Shown: positions 7,943-16,158, numbered from the stretch's first letter. The stretch is 18,097 nucleotides of DNA from Clostridiaceae bacterium (GCA_012842645.1 DUSJ01000280.1:1-18097), one strand, 5' to 3'. The notes: generated by a model not told the origin, from the letters alone. Numbers and translations: made by a program.

Positions 7943-8444
7943 CAAGCAAACCCTCCGGAATATTTACCTGCATGCGCCTTCCTTCCAGGTCCACTTCCTC
8001 CACGACCGATTTCAGCGCGGGAAGGAGTATTTCCTTTTTATTCTTGCCTTTTATGACGTAAACGTCATTGCTTCCGGTTTCTAAAACGTCTGTAAGCGTT
8101 CCGAGAAGCGTGTCTCCTTCGTAAACTTTCATGCCGATGAGATCGCATATATAGAACTCATCCTCTTCAAGAGGCTTGGCATGCCTGCGGTGGACCAAAA
8201 GATCAAGGCCTTTGAATTTCTCCGCCTCGTTCATGTTTTCGACACCGCTTAAGGATATCAGCACGAAGTTCTTATGGATCCTGCATTTTTTGACCCTGTA
8301 TTCCTTCAGGCCGCCATCCTGGTTTACTGATACGAAAAGCAGGTATTCAAAGCGGGACAGGTCTGAGGTCAAAGGCATGACCTTCAGCTCTCCCCTGACG
8401 CCATGAGTATTGACAACTTTTCCGACCGCCAGATATTCATTCAT
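7932..8444 (-). CDS. rimM: 16S rRNA processing / 30S maturation factor RimM
   Basis: A 170-residue protein with the RimM N-terminal beta-barrel (EYLAVGKVVNTHGVRGELKV, residues 3-22) and the C-terminal PRC-barrel (about 95-165, with EFYICDLIGMKVY and NDVYVIKGKNKKEILLP). It binds ribosomal protein S19 during assembly of the 30S head. The ATG at 8444 has GAGGT at 8-nt spacing. An in-frame opening runs another 42 codons upstream, but that part translates the -10 box and the GGGACGG repeat and has no RimM homology, so it is not coding. First gene of the run rimM-trmD-rarA-sortase. Confidence 0.96.
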   Translation of the reverse strand: MNEYLAVGKVVNTHGVRGELKVMPLTSDLSRFEYLLFVSVNQDGGLKEYRVKKCRIHKNFVLISLSGVENMNEAEKFKGLDLLVHRRHAKPLEEDEFYICDLIGMKVYEGDTLLGTLTDVLETGSNDVYVIKGKNKKEILLPALKSVVEEVDLEGRRMQVNIPEGLLDEV

Positions 8445-8477
8445 ACGAAATACCTCGAAAAACCTCTTTTTCATTTT

Positions 8478-8506
8478 ATTATACCACTGATTGCACAGTT
8501 GAGACA
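8478..8506 (-). promoter_or_regulatory. Extended -10 promoter of the rimM operon
   Basis: On the minus strand TATAAT (8478-8483) is preceded by TGG, an extended -10. The sequence at -35 (8501-8506, TGTCTC) is poor. The GGGACGG repeat begins only 3 nt beyond, at 8509, so the repeat may have replaced DNA close to the -35 box. The start would lie about 25 nt before the rimM ATG. Confidence 0.5.
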
Positions 8507-8508
8507 GA

Positions 8509-8570
8509 CTGTGCCACAGGGACGGTTCTGTTGGCACATCTGTGCCACAGGGACGGTCCTGATGACACAC
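8509..8570. repeat. Two tandem GGGACGG palindromic units, TGTGCCA-arm type
   Basis: Two 31-nt units lie head to tail (8509-8539 and 8540-8570). Each has a left arm TGTGCCA, core CAGGGACGGT and a right arm that pairs back to it (TTGGCACA in the first, ATGACACA in the second). They resemble REP-type elements: GC-rich short palindromes in intergenic DNA. They share the GGGACGG core with copies at 5039-5116 and 16023-16036. Confidence 0.75.
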
Positions 8571-8630
8571 TTGTCACCTGTCCCCATTACTCAAAATGAG
8601 TAAAAGTGTACGTCCCCTTTACTCACTCAT
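8571..8630. repeat. GGGACGG-family repeat, ATGAGTAA-arm type, adjoining the tandem units
   Basis: Contains inverted cores TGTCCCC and CGTCCCC and the palindromic arms TTACTCA (8587-8593), ATGAGTAA (8596-8603) and TTACTCA (8619-8625). The junction ACTCAAAATGAGTAA is identical to the one between gltX and the sortase gene. Together with 8509-8570 it makes a composite repeat cluster of about 120 nt. Confidence 0.65.
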
Positions 8631-8631
8631 T

Positions 8632-8660
8632 AAAAAAAGGCGAACATAAGTCGCCTTTTT
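8632..8660 (-). terminator. Intrinsic terminator of yajC (tgt-yajC unit)
   Basis: A 10-bp stem (8634-8643 with 8651-8660) with GGCGA core and a 7-nt loop, followed on the minus strand by seven T (8632-8638). It lies about 50 nt after the yajC stop and insulates it from the rimM operon. Confidence 0.85.
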
Positions 8661-8710
8661 AACAATTGGAAACCTTCGTTCCTTTATGCACAAAAATGTG
8701 TTCTTGCGCA

Positions 8711-9064
8711 TCATGAGGATATGGGTTTGATTACATCCCGGATAGCCCATTTCTTGACGGTTACCTTGGTGCGTTCGACGCTGGTCTCGAAAGTAATCTC
8801 GTCGTCCTTGATATTGACTATCTTACCTGTCAGTCCGCCAATGGTGACGATCTGGTCGCCTACTATAGCGCCTGCTATCGTCTCCTTCATTTTCTTCTCT
8901 TTTCTCTTCTGGGGTACGATCAGGATAACGTACATCAAGGCTATCGGTATAATCAAAAACAGCATTGATAACCAGTTACCTGCACTCAGATCCGCGCCTG
9001 AAGCATTGGGATCGGTAACCCCTGATTCAGCGGCAAACGCAAAAAAGTTGAACAAAAACTCCAT
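8711..9064 (-). CDS. yajC: Preprotein translocase subunit YajC
   Basis: A 117-residue single-span membrane protein of the YajC family, an accessory part of the SecDF-YajC complex that associates with SecYEG. The membrane helix (about 32-51, WLSMLFLIIPIALMYVILIV) is followed by the family hallmark PQKRKEKKMKE and the cytoplasmic segment GDQIVTIGGLTGKIVNI. The stretch before the helix is longer than in short YajC versions and Ala/Ser/Asp rich. ATG 9064 has GGAGGG upstream. tgt followed by yajC is a common bacterial order; secD/secF are not next to it here. A strong promoter lies between tgt and yajC, so it can be made independently of tgt. Confidence 0.95.
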   Translation of the reverse strand: MEFLFNFFAFAAESGVTDPNASGADLSAGNWLSMLFLIIPIALMYVILIVPQKRKEKKMKETIAGAIVGDQIVTIGGLTGKIVNIKDDEITFETSVERTKVTVKKWAIRDVIKPISS

Positions 9065-9127
9065 ATGAACCCTCCATATTATTTATGACTATTTGCTCTG
9101 CAAAACGTGCCAACGTTACACGCTGTT

Positions 9128-9156
9128 ATTATATAGTATTTTCTGCATGATAGCAA
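9128..9156 (-). promoter_or_regulatory. Sigma-A promoter of yajC
   Basis: On the minus strand TTGCTA (9151-9156), a 17-nt spacer and TATAAT (9128-9133). The expected leader is about 55 nt. No terminator separates it from tgt, so read-through from tgt is also likely. Confidence 0.7.
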
Positions 9157-9166
9157 ATAAAAATCA

Positions 9167-10309
<1,143 letters not shown>

Positions 10310-10353
10310 TTATTGCCATTTTTTCGGCAACTTTTCCCACACTGTACTAAACA

Positions 10354-10382
10354 ATAATACAGGATTTGCGGGCTTATTACAA
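10354..10382 (-). promoter_or_regulatory. Sigma-A promoter of tgt
   Basis: On the minus strand TTGTAA (10377-10382), a 17-nt spacer and TATTAT (10354-10359). It is divergent from, and about 25 nt away from, the promoter of the LCP gene. Confidence 0.6.
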
Positions 10383-10407
10383 GTTTATTATATTCATATT
10401 ATTGCGT

Positions 10408-10436
10408 TTGCTTAATGTATAAATAGATGTTATAAT
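10408..10436 (+). promoter_or_regulatory. Strong sigma-A promoter of the LCP gene
   Basis: TTGCTT (10408-10413), a 17-nt spacer and TATAAT (10431-10436), with an extended -10 TGT at 10428-10430. Expected start near 10443, leaving a leader of about 60 nt before the ribosome site. Confidence 0.75.
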
Positions 10437-10486
10437 CTGGATTGTGACTTATTAATTGATAAAAACCATGCAATAATTATGATTGC

Positions 10487-10505
10487 ATGGAGGTGATTCC
10501 GCATT
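10487..10505 (+). promoter_or_regulatory. Ribosome binding site pointing to an ATT start
   Basis: GGAGGTGATTCC (10489-10500) is nearly a full complement of the 16S rRNA 3' end. The only in-frame initiation-like codon at proper distance is ATT 10503-10505, 9 nt after GGAGG. ATG 10487-10489 just upstream opens a different frame and stops after nine codons. An in-frame TGA at 10494-10496 excludes any earlier start. Confidence 0.6.
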
Positions 10506-11627
10506 CGCGCTTTTAGCAGAAAAATATCCAAAGCATTCAGGAGAAAAATAACCAAGGCATCCATTGCGTCGATAATCGCGATATTATATGGTATTGTGAT
10601 TTTTACCTATTCTTTGTCCGGATCGGACCAGAAAGATATCGACACTTTCGATGTCGTTGAGGATATAGTGGTCACAAGTCCCGGCCCCATAGTTGTTAAT
10701 ATCCCTGAGGAAGATGATCCCCCGGCGGCAGTCGAAGAAGCCACTATAACAAAGAAGCAGAAATATTTCGAGGAACTTGTGTCCCCGGACAGCACAAGCA
10801 TCCTTATCATGGCGAAAGAGCCTACCTATTTCAACTTCGACACAATAATCATACTTAATATAGACAAAACAGAAAAAAAGGTTAAATTAATAAACATTCC
10901 CAGAGATATTTATATCGACTACTCCGACGAGATAATTGAAGCGGTAAGAAAAGTGATATCCTATTACCCTGACGATCCCGGGTTCTACAAGATAAACGCC
11001 GTGCCAAGCGTTGGAGACCATATCAACTATAAAAACGACCAGGGCCGGTTCAAAAAGGATTATATTGATTTCCTGGCGGATGTGATTGAAGAAGTTTTCT
11101 CAATCCATGTGGACGATTATGTCTATGTCAGGGTGGAAGGATTCAGGAACATAGTTGACTACTTCGGCGGCGTTTATATCGACGTTCCTGTCCGCATGGA
11201 CTATGAAGACCCTTACCAGAACCTAAAGATTGACCTCCAGAAAGGATACCAGCGCCTTAATGGCCACCAGGCCGAGGGTTTTGTCCGGTTCAGGCAGGGC
11301 TATGACGAAAACGGCAACTTCGTCAATTACGGGGATTTATTCAGAAAGAACAACCAAAATAAATTCATCAAGGCCTTCATAGACCAGCATGTAACTTTGA
11401 AGAACCTTGGCAAGCTGGCCGGAGTGGCTGAGATCGTAAAGAAAAACCTCAGGACCAGCGTTGATACCTGGGATGAAATTGTGGACTATGCAGCGCTGGC
11501 CGAAGAGGCTGTAAATAACGGGTATAAAATAGAAAACGTAAGCCTTGAATTCACTGACAAATTTATCAAGGGAGCGTCATATTTAGTATTAAAAGAAGCA
11601 GAGATCGGTTCCGGCGGCGATATGTAG
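10503..11627 (+). CDS. LytR-CpsA-Psr (LCP) family cell-wall glycopolymer ligase
   Basis: With the ATT start the product has 374 residues: a strongly basic cytoplasmic N-terminus (RAFSRKISKAFRRKITK), one membrane helix (about 20-38) and an extracellular LCP domain. LCP enzymes transfer teichoic acids or other glycopolymers from undecaprenyl phosphate to peptidoglycan. Visible LCP motifs: SILIMAKE, FDTIIILNID, LINIPRDIYIDY, YVRVEGFRNIVDYFGGVYIDVP, MDYEDPYQNLKIDL and GFVRFRQGYDE. The usual Arg-rich GRIxRQQ segment is replaced by a divergent YGDLFRKNNQN. The next in-frame start, GTG 10596, would fall inside the membrane helix and has no ribosome site, so I prefer ATT. Alone on plus, convergent with the LysM gene. 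A GC-rich 6-bp hairpin (11629-11643) follows the stop, but the nearest T tract is too far for a clear terminator. Confidence 0.88.
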   Translation: MRAFSRKISKAFRRKITKASIASIIAILYGIVIFTYSLSGSDQKDIDTFDVVEDIVVTSPGPIVVNIPEEDDPPAAVEEATITKKQKYFEELVSPDSTSILIMAKEPTYFNFDTIIILNIDKTEKKVKLINIPRDIYIDYSDEIIEAVRKVISYYPDDPGFYKINAVPSVGDHINYKNDQGRFKKDYIDFLADVIEEVFSIHVDDYVYVRVEGFRNIVDYFGGVYIDVPVRMDYEDPYQNLKIDLQKGYQRLNGHQAEGFVRFRQGYDENGNFVNYGDLFRKNNQNKFIKAFIDQHVTLKNLGKLAGVAEIVKKNLRTSVDTWDEIVDYAALAEEAVNNGYKIENVSLEFTDKFIKGASYLVLKEAEIGSGGDM

Positions 11628-11764
11628 AAGCGCGCTCCGCGCTGCCATGACTTTTCAATTTTTTATGCGGCGTTTATGCATGCGATTTTAAGCGGAGCAC
11701 GGATTTGGCACCGGCAAGGGATCAGTTTCCGCGCAGTCCTATAACGAAGCAAATACCTGTTCTG

Positions 11765-13249
11765 TCACTTTCCTGCGGCTTTCATGACCATGTTCTGGTG
11801 TTCCTGTATATATACCTTTGAAGTCGACGAACTGTGTGACGTGCTGTTCTTCAGGTACAGGTCGAAATGACCGTTGACGCCGTTTTCAACGGTATCGACT
11901 CCATGGGGCATCCCGGACAGAGACGCGGCAATGTTCACGCCGTTATGGTATATCACCACCGCCCTCGGCGACCATTTCCATGTCCCGAACAACGATTTCA
12001 TTATATTAGTATCTGACACCGTCAGCGGCTCGATATCCGCATGGTTATATCCTCCGATCATCTTTGCCCTGAATTGCTTTCCTGTATCCACGTCAACTAT
12101 TGTGAACGTATCCCCTCTTTTTATCAGGTACTGGCCTTCAAGGTACCAGTCCACCGCCGTGCCGCGGCGCTGGGGAGCCTTGTCCTGCCCCGGGGTAACA
12201 GTGTAAACCCTCGGCGCGTAGCCTGAGATGGCTATTTTTTCACCGGCGTCAAGCCATTCGTTTTCATCCATGTAATTGTACTTCATTACCTGCTGAACCG
12301 GTACGCCGAATTTTCTTGCTATGGATGTGGCCGTATCGCCCGGCTGGACTATATATGTCACGTCAGGCCATTTCGTGTTGTCCGCGGGCGGCTTTTCCGC
12401 CGCCGGGGGCGCAGACGGCGCCGGAGCCGTGCCGGTAATGGCCGGTATTACAAGTACCTGGCCCGGGTAGATAATGTCCCCCGTAAGGTTGTTGGCTTTT
12501 TTCAGGCTGTCGACCGTGATCCCGTACTTGTTGGCTATCTTCCAGAGGGAATCTCCTGCGACCACAGTATAGCTGCTCGTATTATTTGCGGATGGGCTTG
12601 TAACGTTAACAGTCTGGGTGGATGAATTAAGCTCTACATTGTACCCGAGATTCTCGGCAATAAATCTCAACGGTGCATAAGTGACGCCATCAATCACTAT
12701 AGAGGGAGGCATTTTTTTCTGGACCCCGTTGACCCTTGCAAGACCCGATCCCCGCACAAAGGCGATCATATTGTCGTTCTTGTTGATGCCTACCGTGTTG
12801 GACGTATTGTTCCACCAGACGCTTCCGCCGATTGCCTTCCCCAGGTCGTAAAGCGGAACGTATGTCGTATTGTCGTATATAAACGGCGGGTTGCTGAAGG
12901 TTTGCAGCGTCCCGTTTATTGCTACCCTGATGTTGTAGTTGTACGCGCTTTGAGTGCTCGTTATGCTCGATGTCGGCGTTTCGGCGGCATGGGCAACTAC
13001 CGGGGAGGTCATCATGAAAGAGGCCAGGAGTATCGTCCCCGCCATCACTTTTACCATGTTTATTTTGATGTTCGGGAACTTCTCCCTGATATAGTCGATT
13101 ATGTTTTTATTTAGGCGTTTTTTGTTGTCGTCATCTATTTTACTGAATTCCTCGGCGAACTCCACATCGTTCATGTTTGTGTCGATGTAGAGAATCAGAT
13201 CGTATCCGTCATCTGTTTCGATCAGCCTGTAACTCCTGAAAAGATCCAA
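11765..13249 (-). CDS. Secreted LysM protein with copper-amine-oxidase-N stalk domain
   Basis: A 494-residue envelope protein read from TTG 13249 (AAAGGGG at 8 nt). Order: a charged cytoplasmic segment of about 66 residues; a signal-like hydrophobic helix (67-88) ending AHAAE; a stalk domain of the copper amine oxidase N family (about 105-215, with NNTTYVPLYDLGKAIG and GVTYAPLRFIAENLGY); LysM 1 (227-269, YTVVAGDSLWKIANKYGI); a Pro/Ala linker; LysM 2 (299-342, more divergent); and a C-terminal domain (about 365-490) containing PHGVD and GVNGHFDLYL. The stalk and LysM parts bind cell wall; the C-terminal domain is unknown to me. I recall related clostridial domains with Cys where this one has Asp463, so any catalytic role is doubtful. 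The upstream hairpin may control its translation. Convergent with the LCP gene; no clear terminator in 11628-11764. Confidence 0.85.
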   Translation of the reverse strand: MDLFRSYRLIETDDGYDLILYIDTNMNDVEFAEEFSKIDDDNKKRLNKNIIDYIREKFPNIKINMVKVMAGTILLASFMMTSPVVAHAAETPTSSITSTQSAYNYNIRVAINGTLQTFSNPPFIYDNTTYVPLYDLGKAIGGSVWWNNTSNTVGINKNDNMIAFVRGSGLARVNGVQKKMPPSIVIDGVTYAPLRFIAENLGYNVELNSSTQTVNVTSPSANNTSSYTVVAGDSLWKIANKYGITVDSLKKANNLTGDIIYPGQVLVIPAITGTAPAPSAPPAAEKPPADNTKWPDVTYIVQPGDTATSIARKFGVPVQQVMKYNYMDENEWLDAGEKIAISGYAPRVYTVTPGQDKAPQRRGTAVDWYLEGQYLIKRGDTFTIVDVDTGKQFRAKMIGGYNHADIEPLTVSDTNIMKSLFGTWKWSPRAVVIYHNGVNIAASLSGMPHGVDTVENGVNGHFDLYLKNSTSHSSSTSKVYIQEHQNMVMKAAGK

Positions 13250-13289
13250 AAAAACTACCCCTTTCACAAATGTTCGTGTCAGGGGTAGT
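13247..13289 (-). promoter_or_regulatory. Terminator-like hairpin covering the ribosome site of the LysM gene
   Basis: On the minus strand ACTACCCCT (13281-13289) pairs perfectly with AGGGGTAGT (13254-13262), with an inner CAC/GTG pair, followed by seven T (13247-13253) that run into the TTG start. The 3' arm includes AGGGG, the ribosome site of the LysM gene. It can serve as the terminator of the upstream lipoprotein gene and, if transcribed through, would hide the ribosome site. Confidence 0.6.
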
Positions 13290-13343
13290 ATCTGCAATAA
13301 TCATAAAAATATGTTCAACCGGTTTTGACGGTCATTTATCGGT

Positions 13344-14309
13344 TTATTCGTAATTTTCGGCTAAAATAATTTCATCTTCCGTGAAAACGTACTCTCTTAC
13401 CTTCTGATAGCCTGCAGCCATTGATTCAATGCTGGCGCCGGGATCGCCGACAATAGACTTGTATGAAAATGCAAAATCGGGTTCAAATTTCGCTACTATT
13501 ATCTCAAGCTTATCCTTCTTGCAATGATAGAAGTATACGGTCCCTTTATGTTCCCGCCTGCTGTCCTCGGGTTTCTTCGGCACATAGAAATACTGTGCAA
13601 GGAAAGAGCCATCAGGAAGCCGTACGATTTCGGTCACAGATCTTGATATAACCGCTCCGTCGCGTTTTATCACGCTTTCCTGCATATATGCATCGTTTTT
13701 CATGTCAAGCTCGCCTGCAATAGTTTTTTCATCGCCTGCCAGATCTGTAGGATCAAATCCGTCCTCCTCATTGACTGCATGCATGGTATAGGTCAACTTG
13801 CTGCCGTTTCTTTCTTTGACTGTATCGTAATCACCGATCTTGCCGGTTTCCCTGTCTTTATCAGCAAGGCTGATAAAGTCAACCATGGTCATATGAACGA
13901 TATCAAGGTAAATAACCGCTTGATCCATTTCAATGTTCAGCATCAGGTTGAAATCATTCGAATCAAAATTGGAGGCAGCGCTTTCAAAGCGGCCCATAGC
14001 TTCATTAAAGGCATCATAAAAGCTATTGAGTTCCTCTCCCGATTCATAGGAGATCTTTGAACCGTCTTTCTTCGATCCTTCATCACCAGATTTTTTCGGT
14101 TCGTCTTCATCCCTGGTATCAGCTTTCTTGCTGTCCTTGTTGTCCTTTTTATCCTTGTTATCATCCTTGTCTGATTTGTCCTTGTTGGACGAAGTAACTT
14201 TCTTGTCATCATCGGATTTAGTGGACCCGCCCCTGCCGCATGCGGCAAAAGTAGTAAATACAAGGGCAAACACCAAAAGCACGGCAATTAGTTTTTTCAA
14301 CATACTCAT
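13344..14309 (-). CDS. Lipoprotein of unknown function with Lys/Asp-rich linker
   Basis: A 321-residue predicted lipoprotein. The ATG at 14309 has GGAGG at 7-nt spacing and is preferred over an in-frame codon 15 nt upstream. The signal peptide (KKLIAVLLVFALVFTT) ends in the lipobox FAAC with C24 as the lipid-modified residue. About 60 residues of Lys/Asp/Ser-rich low-complexity sequence follow and act as a flexible, hydrophilic spacer. The remaining 220 residues look globular (segments MDQAVIYLDIVHMTMVDF and REHKGTVYFYHCKKDKLEI) but match no family I recognise. It would be anchored to the outer face of the membrane. It has a good promoter upstream and precedes the LysM gene on the same strand, separated by a terminator-like hairpin. 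Confidence 0.8.
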   Translation of the reverse strand: MSMLKKLIAVLLVFALVFTTFAACGRGGSTKSDDDKKVTSSNKDKSDKDDNKDKKDNKDSKKADTRDEDEPKKSGDEGSKKDGSKISYESGEELNSFYDAFNEAMGRFESAASNFDSNDFNLMLNIEMDQAVIYLDIVHMTMVDFISLADKDRETGKIGDYDTVKERNGSKLTYTMHAVNEEDGFDPTDLAGDEKTIAGELDMKNDAYMQESVIKRDGAVISRSVTEIVRLPDGSFLAQYFYVPKKPEDSRREHKGTVYFYHCKKDKLEIIVAKFEPDFAFSYKSIVGDPGASIESMAAGYQKVREYVFTEDEIILAENYE

Positions 14310-14397
14310 TGATTCTCCTCCCAATCCTCCTGAAACATATTCGAATATTTTAAAGGTTTTATGTGCAGCAAGGAAATATACGCCATGTACCGATGAT

Positions 14398-14426
14398 ATT
14401 ATATGTTTTTCATACCCCTTTTGTAA
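14398..14426 (-). promoter_or_regulatory. Sigma-A promoter of the lipoprotein gene
   Basis: On the minus strand TTACAA (14421-14426), a 17-nt spacer and TATAAT (14398-14403). The leader to the ATG is about 80 nt. Confidence 0.65.
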
Positions 14427-14561
14427 TCACCCCAGGGATGATTTTTGCCGGGTTTCTTGCTCCCGGCTCGCATCACTGCCTTATTCAGTAAATTATTAAT
14501 GTTATATATTAAAGATATATCAGGCTGACGTCTATACGACATATTATCCTTTTGGATTTCC

Positions 14562-14590
14562 TTGATAACGGATGAAAGATATAATATAAT
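14562..14590 (+). promoter_or_regulatory. Sigma-A promoter of the NSS symporter gene
   Basis: TTGATA (14562-14567), a 17-nt spacer and TATAAT (14585-14590). A second overlapping TATAAT at 14580-14585 has no suitable -35. The leader is about 40 nt. Confidence 0.65.
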
Positions 14591-14635
14591 CTTTTAGGTT
14601 TAATGACAAAAAATTTCATATGGGAGACATGTAAC

Positions 14636-16006
14636 ATGGAAAAGAGGGAAAGATTTGCCTCACGTTTAGGATTCATCCTTATTTCCGCGGGCTGTTCGAT
14701 CGGACTGGGAGATGTCTGGCGCTTTCCATACATTACCGGCCAGTACGGCGGCGGAATATTCGTTCTTATTTACCTTGCATTCATCGTTATCCTTGGTTTG
14801 CCCATTATGTCGATGGAGCTCGCCGTCGGCCGCGCCAGCCAGAAAAGCATAGCCACCTCGTTCAATGTCCTTGAAAAGAAAGGCACGAAATGGCACTGGA
14901 TGGGTTACGCCGGGATACTGGGCAATTACATCCTCATGATGTTCTATACTACCGTTGCAGGATGGATGCTGGGATACTTTTTCAAGTTCGCCACAGGCCG
15001 TTTTGTCGGGGCAGGCAACGAACAGATAGCAGCTGTTTTTGGCGAACTGATCGGCAATCCCTGGGAGATGACTTTATGGATGGTCCTGACCACCGTTATC
15101 TGTTTTGGGATCTGTTCCCTGGGACTCCAGGAAGGTGTCGAGAAAGTAACCAAGATCATGATGGCAATGCTGTTCATCCTGATTCTGACTCTCGCCGTTA
15201 AGTCGTTGACCCTTCCGAACGCCGGCGCAGGACTCAAGTTTTACCTGTTGCCCGATTTCGAAAGCGTAAAGAAGCATGGCCTATGGGAAATCATATATGC
15301 AGCGATGAGCCAGGCATTTTTCACGTTAAGCTTAGGCATCGGCTCCCTCGCGATATTCGGAAGTTACATTGGTAAAGAACGCAGCCTTCTTGGTGAATCC
15401 ATCAACATTGCCGTGCTTGACACATTTATTTCGATCATCGCCGGGCTGATCATATTCCCGGCCTGTTTTGCATTCAGCGTTGACCCCGGCGAAGGTCCCG
15501 GGCTTGTATTCGTGACCCTTCCCCATATTTTCAACTCCATGGCCGGCGGAAGGATATGGGGATCCCTGTTCTTCATTTTCATGACCTTTGCCGCATATTC
15601 TACCGTCATAGCGGTATTTGAGAATATAATCTCCTTTGCCATGGACCTTTGGGGATGGAGCAGGAAGAAAGCCGCCATCATCAACACGATCTTTCTTATC
15701 GTTCTTTCGATGCCGTGTATTTTGGGATTCAATGTTCTCAGCGGGTTCCAGCCCCTCGGAGCAGGCACCGGCATACTCGATCTTGAAGATTTCATACTCA
15801 GTTATAACCTGCTTCCTCTCGGATCGCTGATATACCTGCTGTTCTGCGTTTCCCGCCATGGTTGGGGATTCGACAATTACCTTGAAGAAGTCAACGCCGG
15901 AAAGGGCGCTAAAATGCCCCGATGGCTGAGAGGATACCTGACCTGGATACTGCCCCTGATTATACTGTTCGTGCTCGTTCAGGGCTACATCAATTTCTTC
16001 GGCTGA
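14636..16006 (+). CDS. Sodium-dependent transporter, NSS/SNF family
   Basis: A 456-residue integral membrane symporter of the neurotransmitter:sodium symporter family; bacterial members take up amino acids with Na+. The first helix carries the signature SAGCSIGLGDVWRFPY, including the unwound segment that binds Na+ and substrate, then GGGIFVLIYL and PIMSMELAVGR. By eye there are about 11 membrane segments, as in the short bacterial subgroup, and the length agrees. ATG 14636 is chosen because GGGAG precedes it by 9 nt; an ATG 33 nt upstream has no ribosome site and adds a non-conserved extension. Alone on plus with its own promoter. Substrate is unknown. About 50 nt of DNA with a repeat core separate it from the AT-rich block that follows. 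Confidence 0.95.
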   Translation: MEKRERFASRLGFILISAGCSIGLGDVWRFPYITGQYGGGIFVLIYLAFIVILGLPIMSMELAVGRASQKSIATSFNVLEKKGTKWHWMGYAGILGNYILMMFYTTVAGWMLGYFFKFATGRFVGAGNEQIAAVFGELIGNPWEMTLWMVLTTVICFGICSLGLQEGVEKVTKIMMAMLFILILTLAVKSLTLPNAGAGLKFYLLPDFESVKKHGLWEIIYAAMSQAFFTLSLGIGSLAIFGSYIGKERSLLGESINIAVLDTFISIIAGLIIFPACFAFSVDPGEGPGLVFVTLPHIFNSMAGGRIWGSLFFIFMTFAAYSTVIAVFENIISFAMDLWGWSRKKAAIINTIFLIVLSMPCILGFNVLSGFQPLGAGTGILDLEDFILSYNLLPLGSLIYLLFCVSRHGWGFDNYLEEVNAGKGAKMPRWLRGYLTWILPLIILFVLVQGYINFFG

Positions 16007-16022
16007 TAAACCTGAAGGAATC

Positions 16023-16036
16023 ATGGGGACGGTTCC
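16023..16036 (+). repeat. Solitary GGGACGG repeat core
   Basis: ATGGGGACGGTTCC contains the core shared with the repeats near 5039-5116 and 8509-8630 but lacks their full palindromic arms; only GGAA/TTCC can pair around it (16017-16036). It lies at the left edge of the AT-rich chemoreceptor block. Its ATG opens a long frame by accident. Confidence 0.5.
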
Positions 16037-16158
16037 ATATATTCTTCCATCATTTGATCAAGCAATGGTTATCATGATTATTATACTTTATTTGGATTTT
16101 ATATCATATAGTAAAAAATTACGTTTAATTGTCGTTTATTGCATTATTGATGTTTCAA

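Larger units (their letters stand above)
14310..14635. other. Divergent intergenic region between lipoprotein and symporter genes
   Basis: No gene is seen in these 326 bases. They hold the minus-strand promoter at 14398-14426, the plus-strand promoter at 14562-14590, a 6-bp GC-rich hairpin GCCGGG/CCCGGC (14447-14467) with no T tract on its 3' side, and a weak AT-rich inverted repeat near 14501-14520. No riboswitch I know could be recognised in either leader. Confidence 0.6.

Noticed and set aside
8445..8570. 42-codon N-terminal extension of RimM
   Set aside because: It translates the -10 box and the palindromic repeat; RimM homology begins at ATG 8444, which has its own ribosome site.
8509..8630. 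CRISPR array
   Set aside because: Only two tandem 31-nt units with no spacers between them; palindromic structure and related copies elsewhere fit dispersed REP-like repeats.
14447..14467. Terminator or riboswitch in the intergenic region before the NSS gene
   Set aside because: The 6-bp GC stem has no T tract on its 3' side in either direction, and it lies upstream of both mapped promoters rather than in a leader.
15332..16024. 230-codon minus-strand open frame opposite the NSS gene
   Set aside because: Antisense shadow of membrane-helix codons; no family match and no start signal.
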